A stretch of 64,000 nt of DNA, from the NCBI RefSeq assembly GCF_003605645.1, contig NZ_QVMU01000003.1, positions 62,001 through 126,000 of the forward strand, in the 5' to 3' direction. Both the position numbers and the translations under genes were made by a program. The DNA comes from Vibrio sinensis (GTDB lineage Bacteria; Pseudomonadota; Gammaproteobacteria; Enterobacterales; Vibrionaceae). The notes beneath the pieces are model-generated. The model was not told the origin of the DNA and searched no databases. It saw only the letters and a program-made list of their open reading frames with translations. How positions within the stretch are numbered: the first letter of the stretch is position 1; every line of letters begins with the position of its first letter. Shown one piece after another: positions 44,529-55,197 of the stretch.

Positions 44529-45962
44529 CTATGCACGACAAAGAAATCTGCCGTGCCGTTGAGAGAAAACCTGATTGTCATGGTAAGCAATTTCACCATT
44601 AACAATTACGGTGTGAATTCCTTTTGCTTTTTGCTTGGGATTGGAAAATGTCGCCAAATCACCGACAGATTCTTCATCAAAAAGAACAATATCCGCATAT
44701 GCTCCCTTCTCTAGAATTCCTCTGTGTAACAAATTAAATCTTTGAGCTGATTTACCTGTCATTTTGTGTACTGCTTCCTCAAGAGAAAACAGTTTTCTTT
44801 CTCGCGAGTAATAACCTAGCACTCGAGGGAAAGCGCCCCATAAACGAGGGTGCGGATGAGGGTCATTAGGCAAACCATCGGAACCGATCACAGAATGTTT
44901 CGACGTCAAAACCCGCTCAACATCCTCACTGCACATATTGTGATAAACCGCACCTGCTGGCTGAAGCATTCTTGCGGCATCGAGCAATGTTTGGTCTGTT
45001 TCTTTGGCTATCTGCTGTAAGGTTTTCTGCGCATGTTGTGGACAAGGTTCTGACCAAGTGATGAATATTTCAAATTCATCCGTGACCTGTTTTAAATCCA
45101 AAGTTGAAGAGCTTGCCGTATAAGGATAACAATCACAGCCAACATTTTGTTTTTTGGCAGTATCATCTAGGAGTTTTAACGTCTCTGTCGTTCTCCCCCA
45201 GTTGCCTGCTCCTGCACATTTATGATGAGAGATGACAACTGGGACATTATTGATTCGTCCGACTTTGAAAGCTTCTTCCATTGCATCTAAAATTGGCTCA
45301 AATTCAGAGCGCATATGCGTCGTATAAATAGCCTGAAACTCACTTAATTCAGACGCTAACTGTTCGACTTCTTGACTTGATGATTCATAAGCAGATGCAT
45401 ATGCTAAACCTGTACTTAATCCGAGAGCGCCATCATTAAGTGATTGCTTCAATTCTTGTCGCATCGCCATGATTTCAGCTTCTGTTGCAGTTCGATAAAG
45501 ATCATCCATAACGTTATTGCGCAATGTGGTATGACCGACTAGAGCTGCAACGTTAACAGCAGGTTGTGCTTTATTGACTGCATCAACATAATGCTTAAAT
45601 GTAGGGTATTGAAATGCCTCTTTCTCTCCCAATAAATTCATCGGATCGGGTGGCAATTCTTTTAAAATTGCAGGTGAAGCACTAATGCCACAATTCCCAA
45701 CAATTACCGTCGTGATTCCTTGGCTAATCTTAGGAATACATTCCGGTTCACAAATCACATTAGTGTCATCATGAGTATGTACATCAATAAAACCTGGGGC
45801 AGCGATTAAACCAGCCCCATTAATTACAATCGCTCTTTCATTACATAGATCATTACCAATTCGCACTATTCTGTCGCCGTCAATTTCTATATCGCTAATA
45901 AAGCGAGGGCTTGCAGTGCCATCAACAACAGATACATTCTTAATAAGATACGTCTTCGTCAT
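44529..45962 (-). CDS. N-acyl-D-amino-acid deacylase (D-aminoacylase family)
   Basis: Amidohydrolase-fold zinc enzyme that removes acyl groups from N-acyl-D-amino acids. It has VVDGTASPRFISDIEIDGDRI, the metal motif GFIDVHTHDD, TVIVGNCGIS, LVGHTTLR, SHHKCAG, and GSDGLPNDPHPHPRLWGAFPRVLGYY near the C-terminus, all of the D-aminoacylase/dihydroorotase-like group. Length 477 is normal. It lies in the minus-strand unit rpiR - deacylase - ridA - symporter. Confidence 0.92.
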   Translation of the reverse strand: MTKTYLIKNVSVVDGTASPRFISDIEIDGDRIVRIGNDLCNERAIVINGAGLIAAPGFIDVHTHDDTNVICEPECIPKISQGITTVIVGNCGISASPAILKELPPDPMNLLGEKEAFQYPTFKHYVDAVNKAQPAVNVAALVGHTTLRNNVMDDLYRTATEAEIMAMRQELKQSLNDGALGLSTGLAYASAYESSSQEVEQLASELSEFQAIYTTHMRSEFEPILDAMEEAFKVGRINNVPVVISHHKCAGAGNWGRTTETLKLLDDTAKKQNVGCDCYPYTASSSTLDLKQVTDEFEIFITWSEPCPQHAQKTLQQIAKETDQTLLDAARMLQPAGAVYHNMCSEDVERVLTSKHSVIGSDGLPNDPHPHPRLWGAFPRVLGYYSRERKLFSLEEAVHKMTGKSAQRFNLLHRGILEKGAYADIVLFDEESVGDLATFSNPKQKAKGIHTVIVNGEIAYHDNQVFSQRHGRFLCRA

Positions 45963-45980
45963 GTCTCAGCTCTTAAAGTT

Positions 45981-46844
45981 CTAGTCACCCAGTGGCTGGC
46001 GAACTGCCGCTGGTCTGTGGCTATCAAGGTTAATTTTTATTCGCCGTAATTTGTCTCTCGACTTAGGTTTATTCATCACAGCTAGGCGATAAGCTAAACA
46101 ATCTATTGCAACAAGCATTGCGTAACGCGAAGTAGACGGTTTATAAATAAAATCTCCCTCTTCATTTATAATTGGTAATATAAAATCACTAATACGTGCT
46201 AATTCTGAATTTTCCGATGTAATAGCGATTACCGTTGCACCATATTGTTTAGCAATCGATGCTGCCTCATTAACCTCTCGTGTACTACCTGACGCCGAGA
46301 GCACAAAAAACACATCATTTTTTTCGACTGTAGATGCCACCATCCGACTAAGCAGTCCATCGTTATAGGCTGTCACAATGAGTCCAAATCGAAATAGTCG
46401 ATATTGAAGTTCCTGCGACATAATCGTCGAACCACCACCCATTCCTACGGCAACAATATGACGAGCATTCGTCATAATTTCACAAACCTGATTCAACACG
46501 GTCTCGGATATAGCATTCCGATTTCGTTGAATCACATTTTTTGCACTCTCATAAATACCACTAACACCTGATTCATCCGGCTTTTCGTAAATAAACTGCT
46601 GAGCTGTTACCAGCGTCTTTGCTATTCGCATTTTCAAATCACGAATATTTCGACAGCCCAATGCTTTGCTAAATCGAGTAACAGAGGCTTCGCTAACTTC
46701 TGCTTTCGCGGCTAATTCTGAAATACTCGCCAAAGATGCAAATTCAAGTTCATTGACAACGACATCCGCTACTTTTTTTTCAGCTTCTCTCAGCTGAGGA
46801 TATTTCTCGTTAATACAAGAAATAATGTCTATTTCTATACTCAT
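45981..46844 (-). CDS. MurR/RpiR-family transcriptional regulator
   Basis: A 287-residue regulator. An N-terminal HTH of the RpiR type (SISELAAKAEVSEASVTRFSKALGCRNIRDLKMRIAK) is followed by a SIS domain (about 125-260; AVGMGGGSTIMSQELQYRLFRFG, VLSASGSTREVNEAASIAKQYGATVIAITS) that normally binds a phosphosugar. In D-aminoacylase clusters such regulators are common and probably respond to a pathway intermediate. It diverges from the PLP-enzyme gene at 46993, with a palindrome TGAAAGTTTCA between them. Confidence 0.92.
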   Translation of the reverse strand: MSIEIDIISCINEKYPQLREAEKKVADVVVNELEFASLASISELAAKAEVSEASVTRFSKALGCRNIRDLKMRIAKTLVTAQQFIYEKPDESGVSGIYESAKNVIQRNRNAISETVLNQVCEIMTNARHIVAVGMGGGSTIMSQELQYRLFRFGLIVTAYNDGLLSRMVASTVEKNDVFFVLSASGSTREVNEAASIAKQYGATVIAITSENSELARISDFILPIINEEGDFIYKPSTSRYAMLVAIDCLAYRLAVMNKPKSRDKLRRIKINLDSHRPAAVRQPLGD

Positions 46845-46927
46845 ATCGGTTACCTGATTACGTGATTATTATCGCTTTACTTTTTAATTACTTCTGTGAG
46901 ATAAAACACAAAGAAACAACATCTCCA

Positions 46928-46938
46928 TGAAAGTTTCA
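46928..46938. promoter_or_regulatory. Operator candidate for the RpiR regulator
   Basis: TGAAA-G-TTTCA, an 11-base perfect palindrome around one base, lies in the 148-base divergent space between the regulator and the PLP-enzyme gene. Position and form suit an RpiR-family operator. Confidence 0.5.
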
Positions 46939-46992
46939 AACACAAAAACTAAATTATACATACTAAGTCATTAAAAAACAAAGGATTGCATC

Positions 46993-48282
46993 ATGAAAGT
47001 CGATATTTGTGATTTTTTAATACATGATATTCGTGAAAATTTAGAACATACTAATATTCAAAAATCCCTAAAAGGAATGCCAAATAACTTAAACTCAAAT
47101 GGTCACTACAACTTATCGAAAGAAGAGGTCAGTTTACCTTGCGCTACATTAAAAATGTCAGCGGTCGATAACAACATTGCGTGGATGCAAAGATTTGCAA
47201 AACAAACGAATGTGTTGCTTTGTCCCCATATTAAAACAAGCCTAACCCCAGCGATTATTAGCAAACAGATTGAAGCTGGTGCATGGGGCGTCACTGTAGC
47301 AACCATACAACAAGCATTTGTTGCCAAGGCATGCAAAGCAAAAAACATTATTTTGGCTAATCAACTCGTTGGAAAAAGTAATTTCGATCTTGCTTTAACA
47401 TTAATCGATGACAATGAATGCCAATTACTCGTTTGTATTGATTCCATTAGTAATGCATCAGCGCTCAATGATTTCTTTCAAGCAAATAACATGTCTCTTA
47501 ACGTCCTAGTTGAGATTGGCGTAAACGGTGGTCGATGTGGCGTTCGAAATAAAGATGAATTGGGAACGTTGATTTCATTTATTCGAAGCTGCTCTAACCT
47601 TTCGTTACAAGGTATCGAATTTTATGAGGGCGTAATCCATAGTGAAAATGAAGTTAATGAGATTCGCGAGTTTCTTTTTTACATCGAAGAGATGGCTAAT
47701 CAATATTTAGACTCATCCATATTTGATACGTGCCAACCTATCATTACAGGGGCTGGCTCGGCATTTTATGATTTAGTTGTAGAAATGTTCTCTTCACTCC
47801 CTGCCGCCTATCAGAAAATAATTCGTCCCGGTTGTTATGTGTCTCACGACACTGGAATCTATGATAGAGCACAGAAAAATCTCCGAACTAGACTCTTAGA
47901 CTCCAATTCGATTAGTTGTGAGATCTCCGGAGACCTTATATCTGCTATTGAAATATGGGCCTACGTTCAGTCTCGCCCAGAGCAGAACAAATTAATCATA
48001 AATATTGGTAAGCGTGATGTGGCATTTGATTCTGATTTGCCAAAACTTGAAAGAGCTTTCCGCTTTGGTCAACCCTTAGATATTTCTTTTAATAACATCG
48101 TCGCTACCTCCGTAATGGATCAGCACATGTTTTTAGATGTTCCAATTGATTGCACACTTGAGGTGGGTGATATCGTTGTTTTTTCAACTTCTCATCCTTG
48201 TATTACCTTTGATAAGTGGCGTTATATCACCATTATCGATGACCATGACAATGTTATAGGTTGGATGAAAACGGAATTCTAA
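46993..48282 (+). CDS. D-threonine aldolase/D-serine dehydratase-like PLP enzyme (DSD1 family)
   Basis: Fold-III PLP enzyme acting on D-amino acids as an aldolase, dehydratase or deaminase. CPHIKTSLTPAI carries the PLP Lys, VLVEIGVNGGRCGVR binds phosphate, and the C-terminal domain has YVSHDTGIY and the zinc-type His-x-Cys in STSHPCITFDKW. The length of 429 fits the 'amino acid deaminase' subgroup often seen with RidA and D-aminoacylase. AAAGGATTGCATC precedes the ATG. It diverges from the RpiR gene and is followed by a hairpin. Confidence 0.88.
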   Translation: MKVDICDFLIHDIRENLEHTNIQKSLKGMPNNLNSNGHYNLSKEEVSLPCATLKMSAVDNNIAWMQRFAKQTNVLLCPHIKTSLTPAIISKQIEAGAWGVTVATIQQAFVAKACKAKNIILANQLVGKSNFDLALTLIDDNECQLLVCIDSISNASALNDFFQANNMSLNVLVEIGVNGGRCGVRNKDELGTLISFIRSCSNLSLQGIEFYEGVIHSENEVNEIREFLFYIEEMANQYLDSSIFDTCQPIITGAGSAFYDLVVEMFSSLPAAYQKIIRPGCYVSHDTGIYDRAQKNLRTRLLDSNSISCEISGDLISAIEIWAYVQSRPEQNKLIINIGKRDVAFDSDLPKLERAFRFGQPLDISFNNIVATSVMDQHMFLDVPIDCTLEVGDIVVFSTSHPCITFDKWRYITIIDDHDNVIGWMKTEF

Positions 48283-48322
48283 TCTCAGAAAATTAGAATC
48301 ATTCAATTGGTAATTAATAATT

Positions 48323-48360
48323 ATGCTAGAGCAAAATGACATCTCATTCTGCTTTAGCAT
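48323..48360 (+). terminator. Long hairpin after the PLP-enzyme gene
   Basis: ATGCTA-AGCA and AATGA segments pair with TCATT and TGCT-TAGCAT in one long stem with few mismatches around CATC, 40 bases after the stop. Confidence 0.75.
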
Positions 48361-48439
48361 TCTAATTAAGTGGGTATGACTGCACCAAACATTTAATGCT
48401 ATGCATTCGATGTGTGAATCAATGGACTATTTATAAGTT

Positions 48440-48690
48440 CTACCACTGCGACACGTGTAAACGACTCCTTACCCCCTAACTTGTAGGCCCATTGCTTCAA
48501 GCACTTCTTCAAAATCATCACATTACGCAGTTAAATTTGGTAAAGAAAGCCTTGCCTCAATGAAAAAACGACTTTGATGTAAGGGTTCGCTTCCCCACGC
48601 CATCTGCCACCATTCTAAAATTCTTCCTCGCGAGTCATGAAGTCGCTGACTTGTAGGTACGCGATCACTTTTACTACGATTTTATTGAGA
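48440..48690 (-). pseudogene. 3' fragment of a second methyltransferase-HNH gene (copy B)
   Basis: The 251 bases align with 60322-60573, the last ~84 codons of the intact methyltransferase-HNH gene, with roughly a dozen differences by eye. It still ends in VSQW-stop, but a one-base deletion (CTACAAGTTAGGGGG against CTACAAGTTAAGGGTG) breaks the frame about 12 codons before the end. Homology stops at GATTTTATTGAGA. Nothing of the methyltransferase part is present in the 118 bases before araH. Confidence 0.9.
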
Positions 48691-48808
48691 AAGATTACAA
48701 CGAATTAATATACGCAGATATTAGAAGAATGACCTTATAGATATATAACTCTTAAATCACGTTGAATTGGAATATGTGTTTTATCAACCATTTCAACGTG
48801 GAATAGAT

Positions 48809-49798
48809 TTATACTCGGCTCGTTTGTTTGTAGCGGTCGAAAATGACGGCGGCTAGTAAGATCGCACCACGAACAACGTATTGAGCGAATGGTGACATAT
48901 TCAACAGGTTCATGGCATTTTCAACCGTACCTAGAATCAAGACACCGGCAATAACGTAAGATACTTTACCAATCCCACCTTTTAACGATACCCCACCCAA
49001 TACACAAGCTGAAATAACTACCAACTCAAAACCCACAGATGTCATTGGCTGACCACTTGTCATACGCGCCGCCAATATCACACCAGCCAAAGCGGAGATA
49101 AAACCAGACATGGTGAAGATGATCATTTTGGTTTTAACAACATTAACGCCAGCTAATCGAGCCGCTTCTTCATTACCTCCAATAGCCAATGTATTGCGGC
49201 CATAAACCGTGCGATTAAGTAAGAAAGCAAAGACAGCAAAAGTGATGATCGTTAACCAGATTGGCGTAGGAACACCCAGTATTGAAGAATTACCTAGCGC
49301 AAAAAAACTTTCTTCAGTAATACCAACCGCTTTACCATCTGAAATGATATAGCCTAACCCGCGCGCGATTTGCATAGTTGCCAAGGTCGTGATCAGCGCG
49401 TTAATTTGCAGTTTGGCTATAACAAACCCATTCAATAAGCCGAACGCGACACCGGAAAGTAAACCAGCACAAACACCAAGCGCTACACTGCTTGTCGCAT
49501 TAATGGCAACCGCTGTTACCACACCAGAGCAGGCGATAATTGATGCGACAGACAAATCAAGGTCACCACATGCAAGGCAGAAAAGCATCGCACACGCCAC
49601 CATACCACTCATGGAGATCGCGAGACCCAACCCTTTCATATTAATGAACGTGGCAAAGTAAGGGACAAAAAAAGCACAAAATAAAAATAGACCAGCGAAC
49701 ACCATCAGCATACCGAATCGGTCCCAGATCCCAGCAAAATTGAACGAACGCTTAGTGTTCTGTTGATCAAGTAGTTTTGTAGAACTTGTTGCAGACAT
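48809..49798 (-). CDS. araH: L-arabinose ABC transporter permease
   Basis: Inner-membrane permease of the high-affinity arabinose importer, with about ten helices in 329 residues. MKGLGLAISMSGMVACAMLFCLACGDLDLSVASIIACSG, NALITTLATMQIARGLGYIISDGKAVGI and NTLAIGGNEEAARLAGVNV match remembered E. coli AraH closely. I start at the ATG at 49798, which has AAGGA eight bases upstream; another ATG lies two codons earlier. Last gene of araFGH. Confidence 0.96.
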   Translation of the reverse strand: MSATSSTKLLDQQNTKRSFNFAGIWDRFGMLMVFAGLFLFCAFFVPYFATFINMKGLGLAISMSGMVACAMLFCLACGDLDLSVASIIACSGVVTAVAINATSSVALGVCAGLLSGVAFGLLNGFVIAKLQINALITTLATMQIARGLGYIISDGKAVGITEESFFALGNSSILGVPTPIWLTIITFAVFAFLLNRTVYGRNTLAIGGNEEAARLAGVNVVKTKMIIFTMSGFISALAGVILAARMTSGQPMTSVGFELVVISACVLGGVSLKGGIGKVSYVIAGVLILGTVENAMNLLNMSPFAQYVVRGAILLAAVIFDRYKQTSRV

Positions 49799-49815
49799 AA
49801 TCATATTCCTTAATC

Positions 49816-51333
49816 TTAGGCAGCTGCCGACTCGTCTTTATCTAGCATCGCTAGGCGAAGCGCTGTTTGTTCATTAAATTCGTCACGTTTAAGCTCTCCG
49901 GTTACGGCGCCACTTTTCATCACCAGAACGCGATCAGAAATACCCAACACCTCTGGTAGATCACTGGAAACAACTAATACCGTTACCCCATTCTCTGCAA
50001 GTTTAAAAATCAGTTCATAAATCTCAGATTTTGCACCGACATCGATACCACGCGTAGGTTCATCCAATAAAATGACGCTCATTGCAGTCGACAACCAACG
50101 CCCCAATATCACTTTTTGCTGATTCCCTCCAGAGAGTTTTCCAATCGGTTGTTCTAAAGAGGAAGCTTTAACGTTTAACGCTTCTTTTTGCTTCGTCGCA
50201 TTGGATTTTTCCCAATCAAAATCAATTAGGCTTTTCAATTTCAGGTGCCAAGGGCGCGCGCTGATATTAGTGTTTTCTTGCACTGACATGATAGGCACAA
50301 TGCCATCGGCTTTACGGTCTTCTGAACAGAGTGTAATTCCCGCACGAATCGCGTCTTGTGGGCTTTTCACCACCACATTGACATCATGTAAATAGAGAGC
50401 GCCTGCGGTTTTTTTATCTGCACCAAAGATAAGACGAGTCAGTTCGGTTCGCCCCGCTCCCACTAGCCCAAAAAGACCCAGAATTTCACCTTGTTTAATA
50501 TCAAGCGAAACAGGAGTAGAGAGACCGGGCCCCTTAAAATTTTCAAGGCGTAGCCCACTTTTACCTAAACTTCGAGAACGGTAATTGTAAATATCATTGA
50601 TTTCACGACCAACCATGAGCTCTACTAAGCGATCATGAGTTAATTGGGACATATCATTAAATGACTGAACATGCTGACCATCTTTGAAGATCGTAATGGC
50701 ATCACACAGATCAAAAATCTCTTCCATACGGTGCGATACATACATGATGATCTTGCCAGAATCACGTAGTTCGCGAATAACCTTAAACAGGTTTTGAATC
50801 TCACGTTGAGACAAACTACTTGTCGGCTCATCAAATGCAATGATTTGCGCGTTACGACTCAGGGCTTTCGCGATTTCTACCATTTGCCATTGCCCTATCG
50901 AAAGCTCTTTCAACTGGCAAGATGGATCGAAGGTTTCACCCAAACGTTCTAGCTGAACGCGCGCATTTTTATTGAGAGTTTCGCAGTCTACTCGACCGCC
51001 TTTGGTTGGCAATTGACCAAGGTAGATATTCTCTGCTACCGTCAATTCAGGTACCAAATTAAGTTCCTGATAAATAATGGCAATACCATAATCGAGTGCG
51101 TCATTGGTCGACTTTAGCGTAACCTCATTACCATCAATAACCATGTGGCCTTCTGTTGGCTGATGAAAACCACTTAAGGTTTTGAGTAGTGTAGATTTCC
51201 CAGCACCATTTTCTCCCATTAAAGCATGGACACTTCCAGCATCCGATCGAAAACTAACGTTATTCAATGCTTTAACACCAGGAAAGTGCTTCGATATATT
51301 GCGAAACTCTATATATGAAGGGGACTTCGCCAT
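49816..51333 (-). CDS. araG: L-arabinose ABC transporter ATP-binding protein
   Basis: Double ABC ATPase of 505 residues. The first domain has Walker [10 protein letters not shown], signature [16 protein letters not shown] and Walker [13 protein letters not shown]. The second has the degenerate A site [27 protein letters not shown] and [15 protein letters not shown]. This layout is that of sugar importers of the AraG/RbsA type. It lies between araF and araH. Confidence 0.96.
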   Translation of the reverse strand: MAKSPSYIEFRNISKHFPGVKALNNVSFRSDAGSVHALMGENGAGKSTLLKTLSGFHQPTEGHMVIDGNEVTLKSTNDALDYGIAIIYQELNLVPELTVAENIYLGQLPTKGGRVDCETLNKNARVQLERLGETFDPSCQLKELSIGQWQMVEIAKALSRNAQIIAFDEPTSSLSQREIQNLFKVIRELRDSGKIIMYVSHRMEEIFDLCDAITIFKDGQHVQSFNDMSQLTHDRLVELMVGREINDIYNYRSRSLGKSGLRLENFKGPGLSTPVSLDIKQGEILGLFGLVGAGRTELTRLIFGADKKTAGALYLHDVNVVVKSPQDAIRAGITLCSEDRKADGIVPIMSVQENTNISARPWHLKLKSLIDFDWEKSNATKQKEALNVKASSLEQPIGKLSGGNQQKVILGRWLSTAMSVILLDEPTRGIDVGAKSEIYELIFKLAENGVTVLVVSSDLPEVLGISDRVLVMKSGAVTGELKRDEFNEQTALRLAMLDKDESAAA

Positions 51334-51391
51334 GATATTCTCTCCGTTAAATCAGTGAATAGCGGCCAGTAAGACCGCCATCAAAAATGGA

Positions 51392-52390
51392 CTACAGTCC
51401 TTTTTTCGCAAGTTCATCTTTGAAATTGTCACGAGTGATCAGGACAACCTCAGTGACCTCAACAAACTTCTCTGGTTCAACGTCTTCTTTCACCCACTTG
51501 TATAGAGATTCAATACTCTTATAGCCATGGACATCAGGGCTCGGTAGCAGTGAACCGTAAAAACCTGTCGACTGAGATTTTGCGAGCTCATTCACCGCGT
51601 CTACGCCATTAATACCAATCCCAATCACGCTATTGGCATCAAAACCTTGCCCTTCAGTCGCACGTACACCTCCCAATACTGTGTTGTCATTCATGCCAAC
51701 CACTAACCATTGTTTAACCGTCGGATATTGCACAAGCAGTGAATTGGCTGCATCTAACGCCCCTGGAATATCGTTAGCTTTGGTTGGTATGCGATAAATT
51801 TGATCCGCAGGGAAACCCGCTTGCTTAAGTGCAGAAATAGAACCATCAACACGACGACGCGCCGTATCCAGTTCATCGGCAGTAATCGCCATAACACCCG
51901 TTGTCGCAACGTCCCAATTACGTTTTTGCATTTCTTTGTAAAGTTCTAAGCCTTGGCGCTCACCAATCGCTGTTGCCGCCATCATAACCAATGGCACTTC
52001 CGTCATTGGCTCGCCTTTAGCATTCAAAAATTGGTCATCCACCGTGACGACTTTCAAATCATAGCTTTTCGCTTTTGCCATGATCGCAGGCCCCAATTTC
52101 GGGTCAGGCGTACAGATGACAAAACCCTTAGCACCTTGAGCGGCAAGAGTATCAATAGCATTTAACGTTTTTTCACCGTCTGGCACCGCCATTTTCACCA
52201 CTTCAAAACCGAGATCTTTACCGGCCTTTTCCGCAAAAGACCATTCTGTTTGGAACCACGGCTCTTCAGGTTGTTTCACTAAGTAACCTAATCGAGTTTC
52301 ATCATCAGAGCCAAAGAAAGCATTGGCTGAAGCGCTCAGTATGGTCACACCAGATAGCGCCGCGATTGTTAGTAATTTTTTTAGTTTCAT
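51392..52390 (-). CDS. araF: L-arabinose-binding periplasmic protein
   Basis: Periplasmic receptor of the arabinose importer. A signal peptide (residues 1-23, LLTIAALSGVTILSASANA) is followed by LGYLVKQPEEPWFQTEW, MAVPDGEKTLNAID, FVICTPDPKLG, ITADELDTARRRV, VGMNDNTVLGGVRATEGQGF and LLPSPDVHGYKS, all close to E. coli AraF. The start at 52390 is set by the signal peptide; an open frame runs further upstream but is not supported. First gene of araFGH, divergent from araB. Confidence 0.96.
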   Translation of the reverse strand: MKLKKLLTIAALSGVTILSASANAFFGSDDETRLGYLVKQPEEPWFQTEWSFAEKAGKDLGFEVVKMAVPDGEKTLNAIDTLAAQGAKGFVICTPDPKLGPAIMAKAKSYDLKVVTVDDQFLNAKGEPMTEVPLVMMAATAIGERQGLELYKEMQKRNWDVATTGVMAITADELDTARRRVDGSISALKQAGFPADQIYRIPTKANDIPGALDAANSLLVQYPTVKQWLVVGMNDNTVLGGVRATEGQGFDANSVIGIGINGVDAVNELAKSQSTGFYGSLLPSPDVHGYKSIESLYKWVKEDVEPEKFVEVTEVVLITRDNFKDELAKKGL

Positions 52391-52754
52391 TATTATCCAT
52401 CCACTTGTAGGGGTAAGTGCTCGGCGTACATATTTGTTCATCTTCATCGGTTTGTTAGTGATAAAAATCACAACTGAAAAATGTAGCAATTTTGTCCATT
52501 CATTCAGCCAAAGTGGATATGACGCAACTCTCAATTAGCTATCTCAAGTTCCTCAATTGAAAAAACATAACCATATAGACTTTGAAAATAGTGATTTTTT
52601 AGAAATTTCACGCAGATGGATAATTTGTTAGAGCCAACACAAAAAATACTCCATGACGTTTTTATCCATAAAGTTAACCAACTTCTTCATAAAATAAGCT
52701 CCATGATTTCGCTATCAATTAGATTTTGTTTGCTGACTAAAAATTGGAGCTGTT
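52391..52754. promoter_or_regulatory. Divergent araFGH-araBDA control region
   Basis: 364 bases without a gene. For araB: TGACGTTTTTATCCATAA (52654-52671) resembles the E. coli araI1 half-site, and TCTTCATAA at 52684-52692 repeats its TATCCATAA core exactly 21 bases later, the spacing of tandem AraC half-sites; the araB ATG is about 60 bases further on. A further inverted TTATCCAT lies at 52616-52623. For araF: AGTGA-N6-TCACA (52457-52472) is a near-consensus CRP site 67 bases before the araF start. Confidence 0.8.
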
Positions 52755-54455
52755 ATGGACACCATTAACACACAGCAGCATGTTATCGGTTTGGATTTTG
52801 GTTCGGACTCAGTGCGTGCTCTTATCGTGAATGCCGCAACAGGCAAAGAGGTTAACTCTTCCGTTGTTTACTACCCACGCTGGATACAGGGCCTATATTG
52901 CCAACCAGCCCAATCTCAATTCAGGCATCATCCTCAAGATTATTTGGATGCAATGACCAGTGCTATTCAAGAGGTTCTGACTCATGTTTCACCATCTCTA
53001 GTCGCCTCGATTGTTGGTATCGGTATCGATACAACCGGATCAACACCAGCTCCTATTGATGAAAACGGGACAATACTGGCTTTACTACCTGAATTTGAAG
53101 ACAACCCCAATGCGATGTTCGTTCTGTGGAAAGACCACACATCGGTGACAAAAGCAGACCTCATTAATGATCTTGCTCATTCAGGTAAGTTTACCGATTA
53201 CACGCGCTATATTGGTGGCGTTTACTCCTCTGAATGGTTCTGGGCTAAAGCCGCTTGGGTCAGTGAACAAGACGCAAGCATCGCCAAACGAGCCCATAGC
53301 TGGGTTGAATTGTGTGACTGGATTCCAGCCATTCTTGCTGGTACTCAGCACCCTCGCGAATTGCGTCGTGGTATTTGTGCCGCTGGGCACAAAGCGATGT
53401 GGCATAAGAGCTGGGATGGTCTACCAAGCCAAGAATTCTTGAGTGCAATCTCACCAACATTAGATGGCATTAGAGAACGCATGTTTACGGAAATTTTCAC
53501 TTCAGACCAAGCTGCTGGTTACCTGTCTCGTGAGTGGGCAGACAAGCTCGGATTACCAGAAAACATTACCATTGCTATCGGCGAGTTTGATTGCCATATG
53601 GGCGCGGTGGGAGCCGGAGCCGGAGCCAACGATCTAGTCAAAGTGATTGGTACTTCGACGTGTGACATTTTGATGGTTGAAGCCAATCAAGTCGGCGATC
53701 GCACCATTCACGGCATTTGTGGTCAAGTTGAAGGAAGTGCGATGCCGGAACTGCTCGCCTTAGAGGCGGGTCAATCGGCTTTTGGTGATATGTACGCTTG
53801 GTTTAAGAACGTTCTGATGTGGCCAATTCAGACTTATGCCGAACTAAACCCTGATTTCGCTCTCACTGCTGAAGAGATTGGCTCAGAATTATTACCGATG
53901 ATCTCAAAAGCCGCCGAACAACAGGGCATTGATCCATATACACCAACAGCGATGGACTGGCTTAACGGCCGCCGTACCCCCTACGCAAACCAGCGTCTAA
54001 AAGGCGCATTTTGTGACCTTAACCTCGGTAGCACTTCACCAGCAATATTCTCCGCTATCGTCGAATCGACTGCCCATGGCGCAAAAGCTATCGTCGATTG
54101 CTTTACCGAACAAGATGTCAATGTAGAACGTGTGATTGCTATTGGCGGAATCGCGCAAAAATCACCGTATGTGATGCAAATGTGTGCCGATGTCATCAAC
54201 CGCGAAATCATTGTCGTTGAATCGGACCAATGTTGTGCGTTAGGTGCTGCTATTTTTGCCGCGGTCGCCGCTGGTGTTTATCCAAATACTCAATCTGCAC
54301 AAGAGGTTATGGCAAGTCCAGTTCGTCAAACTTACCTCCCAAACCCTAATGTTCAAGCACTGCGAGCAAATCGCTATGCGACCTATCGTCAACTCGGCCT
54401 GCATATGGAGCAAATTGCTGAATTTCATCAAGCCAAGGAGCATAGCCATGTCTGA
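52755..54455 (+). CDS. araB: Ribulokinase
   Basis: Phosphorylates L-ribulose with ATP. The 566-residue FGGY kinase starts with [15 protein letters not shown] (phosphate-binding loop) and has [54 protein letters not shown] and [16 protein letters not shown], then [17 protein letters not shown], as in E. coli AraB. First gene of araBDA; its end overlaps the araD start by eight bases. Confidence 0.97.
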   Translation: MDTINTQQHVIGLDFGSDSVRALIVNAATGKEVNSSVVYYPRWIQGLYCQPAQSQFRHHPQDYLDAMTSAIQEVLTHVSPSLVASIVGIGIDTTGSTPAPIDENGTILALLPEFEDNPNAMFVLWKDHTSVTKADLINDLAHSGKFTDYTRYIGGVYSSEWFWAKAAWVSEQDASIAKRAHSWVELCDWIPAILAGTQHPRELRRGICAAGHKAMWHKSWDGLPSQEFLSAISPTLDGIRERMFTEIFTSDQAAGYLSREWADKLGLPENITIAIGEFDCHMGAVGAGAGANDLVKVIGTSTCDILMVEANQVGDRTIHGICGQVEGSAMPELLALEAGQSAFGDMYAWFKNVLMWPIQTYAELNPDFALTAEEIGSELLPMISKAAEQQGIDPYTPTAMDWLNGRRTPYANQRLKGAFCDLNLGSTSPAIFSAIVESTAHGAKAIVDCFTEQDVNVERVIAIGGIAQKSPYVMQMCADVINREIIVVESDQCCALGAAIFAAVAAGVYPNTQSAQEVMASPVRQTYLPNPNVQALRANRYATYRQLGLHMEQIAEFHQAKEHSHV

Positions 54456-55188
54456 ACAAACGCTATGGCAAGCGCCGGTCGCTTTAGCGGAGCGCCTAAG
54501 CCACTTACGCCACCAAGTTTGGCAAGCAAACATGGACCTGCAAAAACACAATCTCGTGACTTTCACCTGGGGAAACGTTTCTGGCATTGACCGCGAATCC
54601 GGATTAGTCGTAATCAAACCAAGTGGCGTTGAATACCATCAACTCAGTGCCGAAAACATGGTGGTTGTCGATCTGCGCGGCCAAGTTGTTGAGGGGACGC
54701 TAAATCCATCATCAGACACCGCGACGCATTTGGCGCTTTATAACCATTTCCCTGAAATTGGCGGAATTGTTCATACCCACTCACCGCAAGCCACCGCGTG
54801 GGCACAAGCCGGACGTGCGATTCCAGCGCTAGGCACAACCCATGCAGATTACTTTTACGGTCAAATTGCCTGCACCCGAGCATTAAGCGATATAGAAATA
54901 GCTCAAGACTATGAGAGCAACACTGGCAAAGTCATTATCGAATCCATTGGAGACGTGGGTGTCATGGCTTCACCGGGGATTCTAGTCAAAGAACATGCGC
55001 CATTTACATGGGGAAAAAATCCTAATCAAGCTGTCCATAATGCGGTCGTCGTCGAGGTTGTCGCGGGTATGGCGCTTCAAACACTCCAGATCAATGCTGA
55101 CGTTCACTCAATTAACCCAGCACTTTTAGACAAACACTACTTGCGTAAACACGGTGCTAACGCCTATTACGGACAAACGAATAAATAA
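54448..55188 (+). CDS. araD: L-ribulose-5-phosphate 4-epimerase
   Basis: Class II aldolase-fold zinc enzyme turning L-ribulose 5-phosphate into D-xylulose 5-phosphate. [57 protein letters not shown] (zinc His pair) and TTHADYFYG are visible in 246 residues. The ATG at 54448 has AAGGAG upstream and lies within the last codons of araB. The gene order B-D-A differs from E. coli B-A-D. Confidence 0.97.
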   Translation: MSEQTLWQAPVALAERLSHLRHQVWQANMDLQKHNLVTFTWGNVSGIDRESGLVVIKPSGVEYHQLSAENMVVVDLRGQVVEGTLNPSSDTATHLALYNHFPEIGGIVHTHSPQATAWAQAGRAIPALGTTHADYFYGQIACTRALSDIEIAQDYESNTGKVIIESIGDVGVMASPGILVKEHAPFTWGKNPNQAVHNAVVVEVVAGMALQTLQINADVHSINPALLDKHYLRKHGANAYYGQTNK

Positions 55189-55197
55189 GGAAAAATT

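Noticed and set aside
54240-54617. Long minus-strand frame overlapping the araB-araD junction
   Set aside because: It lies wholly across two well-supported plus-strand enzymes and is a codon-shadow of them.
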